DNA from: Cyclobacteriaceae bacterium
GTDB lineage: Bacteria > Bacteroidota > Bacteroidia > Cytophagales > Cyclobacteriaceae
Direction: 5' to 3'
Assembly: GCA_026994125.1 (NCBI GenBank)
Contig: JALWRJ010000184.1
Span: forward strand, 1-6,951
Length of the DNA: 6,951 nucleotides
Shown here: piece after piece, positions 5,853 to 6,951 of the stretch
How positions within the stretch are numbered: the first letter of the stretch is position 1
Layout of the letters: every line of letters starts with the position of its first letter
Translations under genes and position numbers: made by a program
The notes under the pieces: generated by a model
Database searches by the model: none
Told to the model about the DNA's origin: nothing
Seen by the model: the letters and a program-made list of their open reading frames with translations, nothing else

Positions 5853-5973
5853 ACGATTGGCATGATTAAAAAAAATCACATTCTAAACCTCTTGAAAACG
5901 CAATGACTTGGGATAAGTTTAACACTTTAGTTGCACTTGCTAAAAGAAATACTAGTTCATATTGAAAAACGTA
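5835..5973. other. Convergent intergenic region between the GT4 and GT14 genes
   Basis: 139 AT-rich bases hold no convincing gene. Two tiny plus-strand frames, ATG 5862 (14 codons, MIKKNHILNLLKTQ) and ATG 5903 (20 codons, MTWDKFNTLVALAKRNTSSY, stop at 5963-5965), overlap by ATGA. They may be chance or the remains of a decayed gene. No proper terminator for the GT14 operon is visible. Confidence 0.4.
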
Positions 5974-6861
5974 TTACTCAGTATCAAATACTTCATCAAT
6001 TTTATCCATTAGCTCTTTGCTTTGAATCTCATCCACTTTACGAATAAATAGCTCATTGGAGTTTATAATTTCATCAAAATCATTTGCACAAAGTATCTGT
6101 GGACTGGACGATTTCTTTCGAGGCCATTTAATATAGTGCAAATCGCTGTTTTTTATTACAAATTTTTTTTCTGGTGCATTTGCTATAATACTTTGAAAAA
6201 ATGATTCATCGGCAACATAAGAGTTTTTAAAACTCCTTAAATAATTAGGGACATTTTCGAGGACAAATTTTATATGATCTCGGTTTAAAGACCACCACTG
6301 ACTACCATGCCAATAGTTTTTTACGTACTTTGATTTAAAAAACACTAAAAATGTAAAGCGGGCCATAAAATTAAAAAGTGGGTTTAAAATTATTTTTTTT
6401 GAATGAGGCGGCAATGCTCTCCAACTATTAATAAATCTAAAATGAAACCTGTTTATTCTAAATAACCCATTTTGATGTTCATTCCAATCCTTATCAGGCA
6501 TTTTTGTAAACTCTACAAATGCTATATTATTATTTTTAGTATAAAAATTCTTGATAGCGGGAGCCGATTTTATGGGGTAATCTTGCCCACTTAATAGCAC
6601 AAAACGATCGGCCCCCCACTGGTATGCCTTTTCTATCAAAACTAATTCGGCTTTTACAATATTAAAGCTTCCCCAAGATGTTCTATACTCAGAAATTAAT
6701 GTTAATTCGGAGATATTTTTTAAGACCTCATCAAATTCATCAAAATTTGAATAGGTATCAATGTGCACAAAAAATTTTACACTAGTTAAATTAAGCTTGG
6801 AAATTAATCTAAGAAGCTGTTTAGGTTGTTTATGTGCTAAAATTAAATAAGCTAATTTCAT
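5974..6861 (-). CDS. Glycosyltransferase family 14 protein (core-2/I-branching type, beta-1,6-N-acetylglucosaminyltransferase-like)
   Basis: A 295-residue protein of the PF02485 'Branch' family. The N-terminal MKLAYLILAHKQPKQLLRLI (1-20) is the hallmark bacterial opening. It is followed by FFVHID (30-35), SWGSFNIVKAELVLI (62-76), FVLLSGQDYPIKS (87-99), GSQWWSLNRDHIKFVLE (186-202) and VADESFFQSIIANA (216-229), where E219 lies where the catalytic acid of the family is expected. No signal peptide is present; a moderately hydrophobic patch at 161-175 probably lies in the fold rather than being a membrane anchor. Animal relatives add beta-1,6-GlcNAc branches. Bacterial members usually occur in capsule, O-antigen or exopolysaccharide loci, and the substrate here is unknown. 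It overlaps the upstream gene by ATGA, so it is co-transcribed and probably translationally coupled. The gene is AT-rich compared with the 2-5.8 kb genes, typical of exchanged polysaccharide clusters. Confidence 0.87.
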   Translation of the reverse strand: MKLAYLILAHKQPKQLLRLISKLNLTSVKFFVHIDTYSNFDEFDEVLKNISELTLISEYRTSWGSFNIVKAELVLIEKAYQWGADRFVLLSGQDYPIKSAPAIKNFYTKNNNIAFVEFTKMPDKDWNEHQNGLFRINRFHFRFINSWRALPPHSKKIILNPLFNFMARFTFLVFFKSKYVKNYWHGSQWWSLNRDHIKFVLENVPNYLRSFKNSYVADESFFQSIIANAPEKKFVIKNSDLHYIKWPRKKSSSPQILCANDFDEIINSNELFIRKVDEIQSKELMDKIDEVFDTE

Positions 6862-6951
6862 TTTAATTTATCTAATATTCTCCTAATAAAAGCAATTACT
6901 GATTTATCATAAACCTTTTTTAGCACTTTGGGTTCAAATGTAATTCGGTAT
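6858..6951 (-). CDS. C-terminal end of an unidentified upstream gene (runs off the right edge)
   Basis: On the minus strand a frame enters from the edge at 6950 and reads 30 codons to TGA (6860-6858): YRITFEPKVLKKVYDKSVIA, followed by a basic tail ending in DKLK. The stop overlaps the GT14 ATG by four bases (ATGA), the usual sign of a coupled operon gene, and supports this frame over the other two, of which the first checked stops after five codons. The residues are too few to name a family. The basic amphipathic tail and AT-rich codons would suit another polysaccharide-biosynthesis protein, but that is inferred from position only. Confidence 0.62.
   Translation of the reverse strand, partial: YRITFEPKVLKKVYDKSVIAFIRRILDKLK

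Noticed and set aside
5821..5888. Direct repeat TTCTAAAC at 5821 and 5881, examined as an insertion-site duplication
   Set aside because: Eight bases in AT-rich DNA with no inverted repeats or transposase between the copies.
5862..5965. Two tiny ATGA-overlapping frames of 14 and 20 codons
   Set aside because: Too short to distinguish from chance in AT-rich DNA, with no promoter or recognisable residues; kept only as a note on the intergenic region.
1..6951. CRISPR array, tRNA or rRNA genes, transposase, phage or toxin-antitoxin genes
   Set aside because: Reading both strands revealed no regular repeat-spacer pattern, no structured RNA signature and no motifs of these families.

Overview
The window looks like chromosomal DNA of a member of the Bacteroidota. 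The evidence is indirect but consistent. Every recognisable protein resembles Bacteroidota homologues: a DeoC with a long N-terminal extension, a GH3/beta-lactamase-type hydrolase, a small basic secreted protein and a GT14 'branch' glycosyltransferase. Shine-Dalgarno sequences are essentially absent, and the best promoter candidate fits the Bacteroidota consensus TTG-N19-TAnnTTTG. I cannot place it below phylum with confidence; Cytophagia or Sphingobacteriia would be my guess.

Layout, left to right. The 5' part of deoC (deoxyribose-phosphate aldolase) runs off the left edge on the minus strand. After a 238-base spacer comes an AT-rich, unrecognised minus-strand frame (442-750). It has an excellent promoter but no ATG/GTG/TTG where translation should begin. 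Next are a small secreted basic protein (877-1224) and a membrane-anchored, catalytically atypical staphylococcal-nuclease-like protein (1315-1863), with a clear intrinsic terminator between them. A two-gene operon follows on the minus strand: a GT2-family glycosyltransferase (3670-4629), then a secreted beta-lactamase-family serine hydrolase (1967-3673), joined by an ATGA overlap. A divergent GT4-family glycosyltransferase (4716-5834) lies on the plus strand. The right end is a markedly AT-richer polysaccharide-type operon on the minus strand: the 3' end of an unidentified gene overlapping a GT14-family glycosyltransferase (5974-6861).

The theme from about 1.9 kb onward is cell-envelope carbohydrate metabolism: three glycosyltransferases of different families plus a periplasmic hydrolase that looks like the amidase half of a GH3-amidase peptidoglycan-recycling fusion. 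That hydrolase has kept its signal peptide and a reduced GH3 C-terminal domain but lacks the GH3 catalytic domain. I see no CRISPR array, tRNA, rRNA, insertion sequence or phage gene. I do not see a convincing new multi-gene system. The items most worth checking are the truncated fusion hydrolase, the start-less frame behind a strong promoter, the nuclease-like protein with altered active-site positions, and the composition shifts at both ends.
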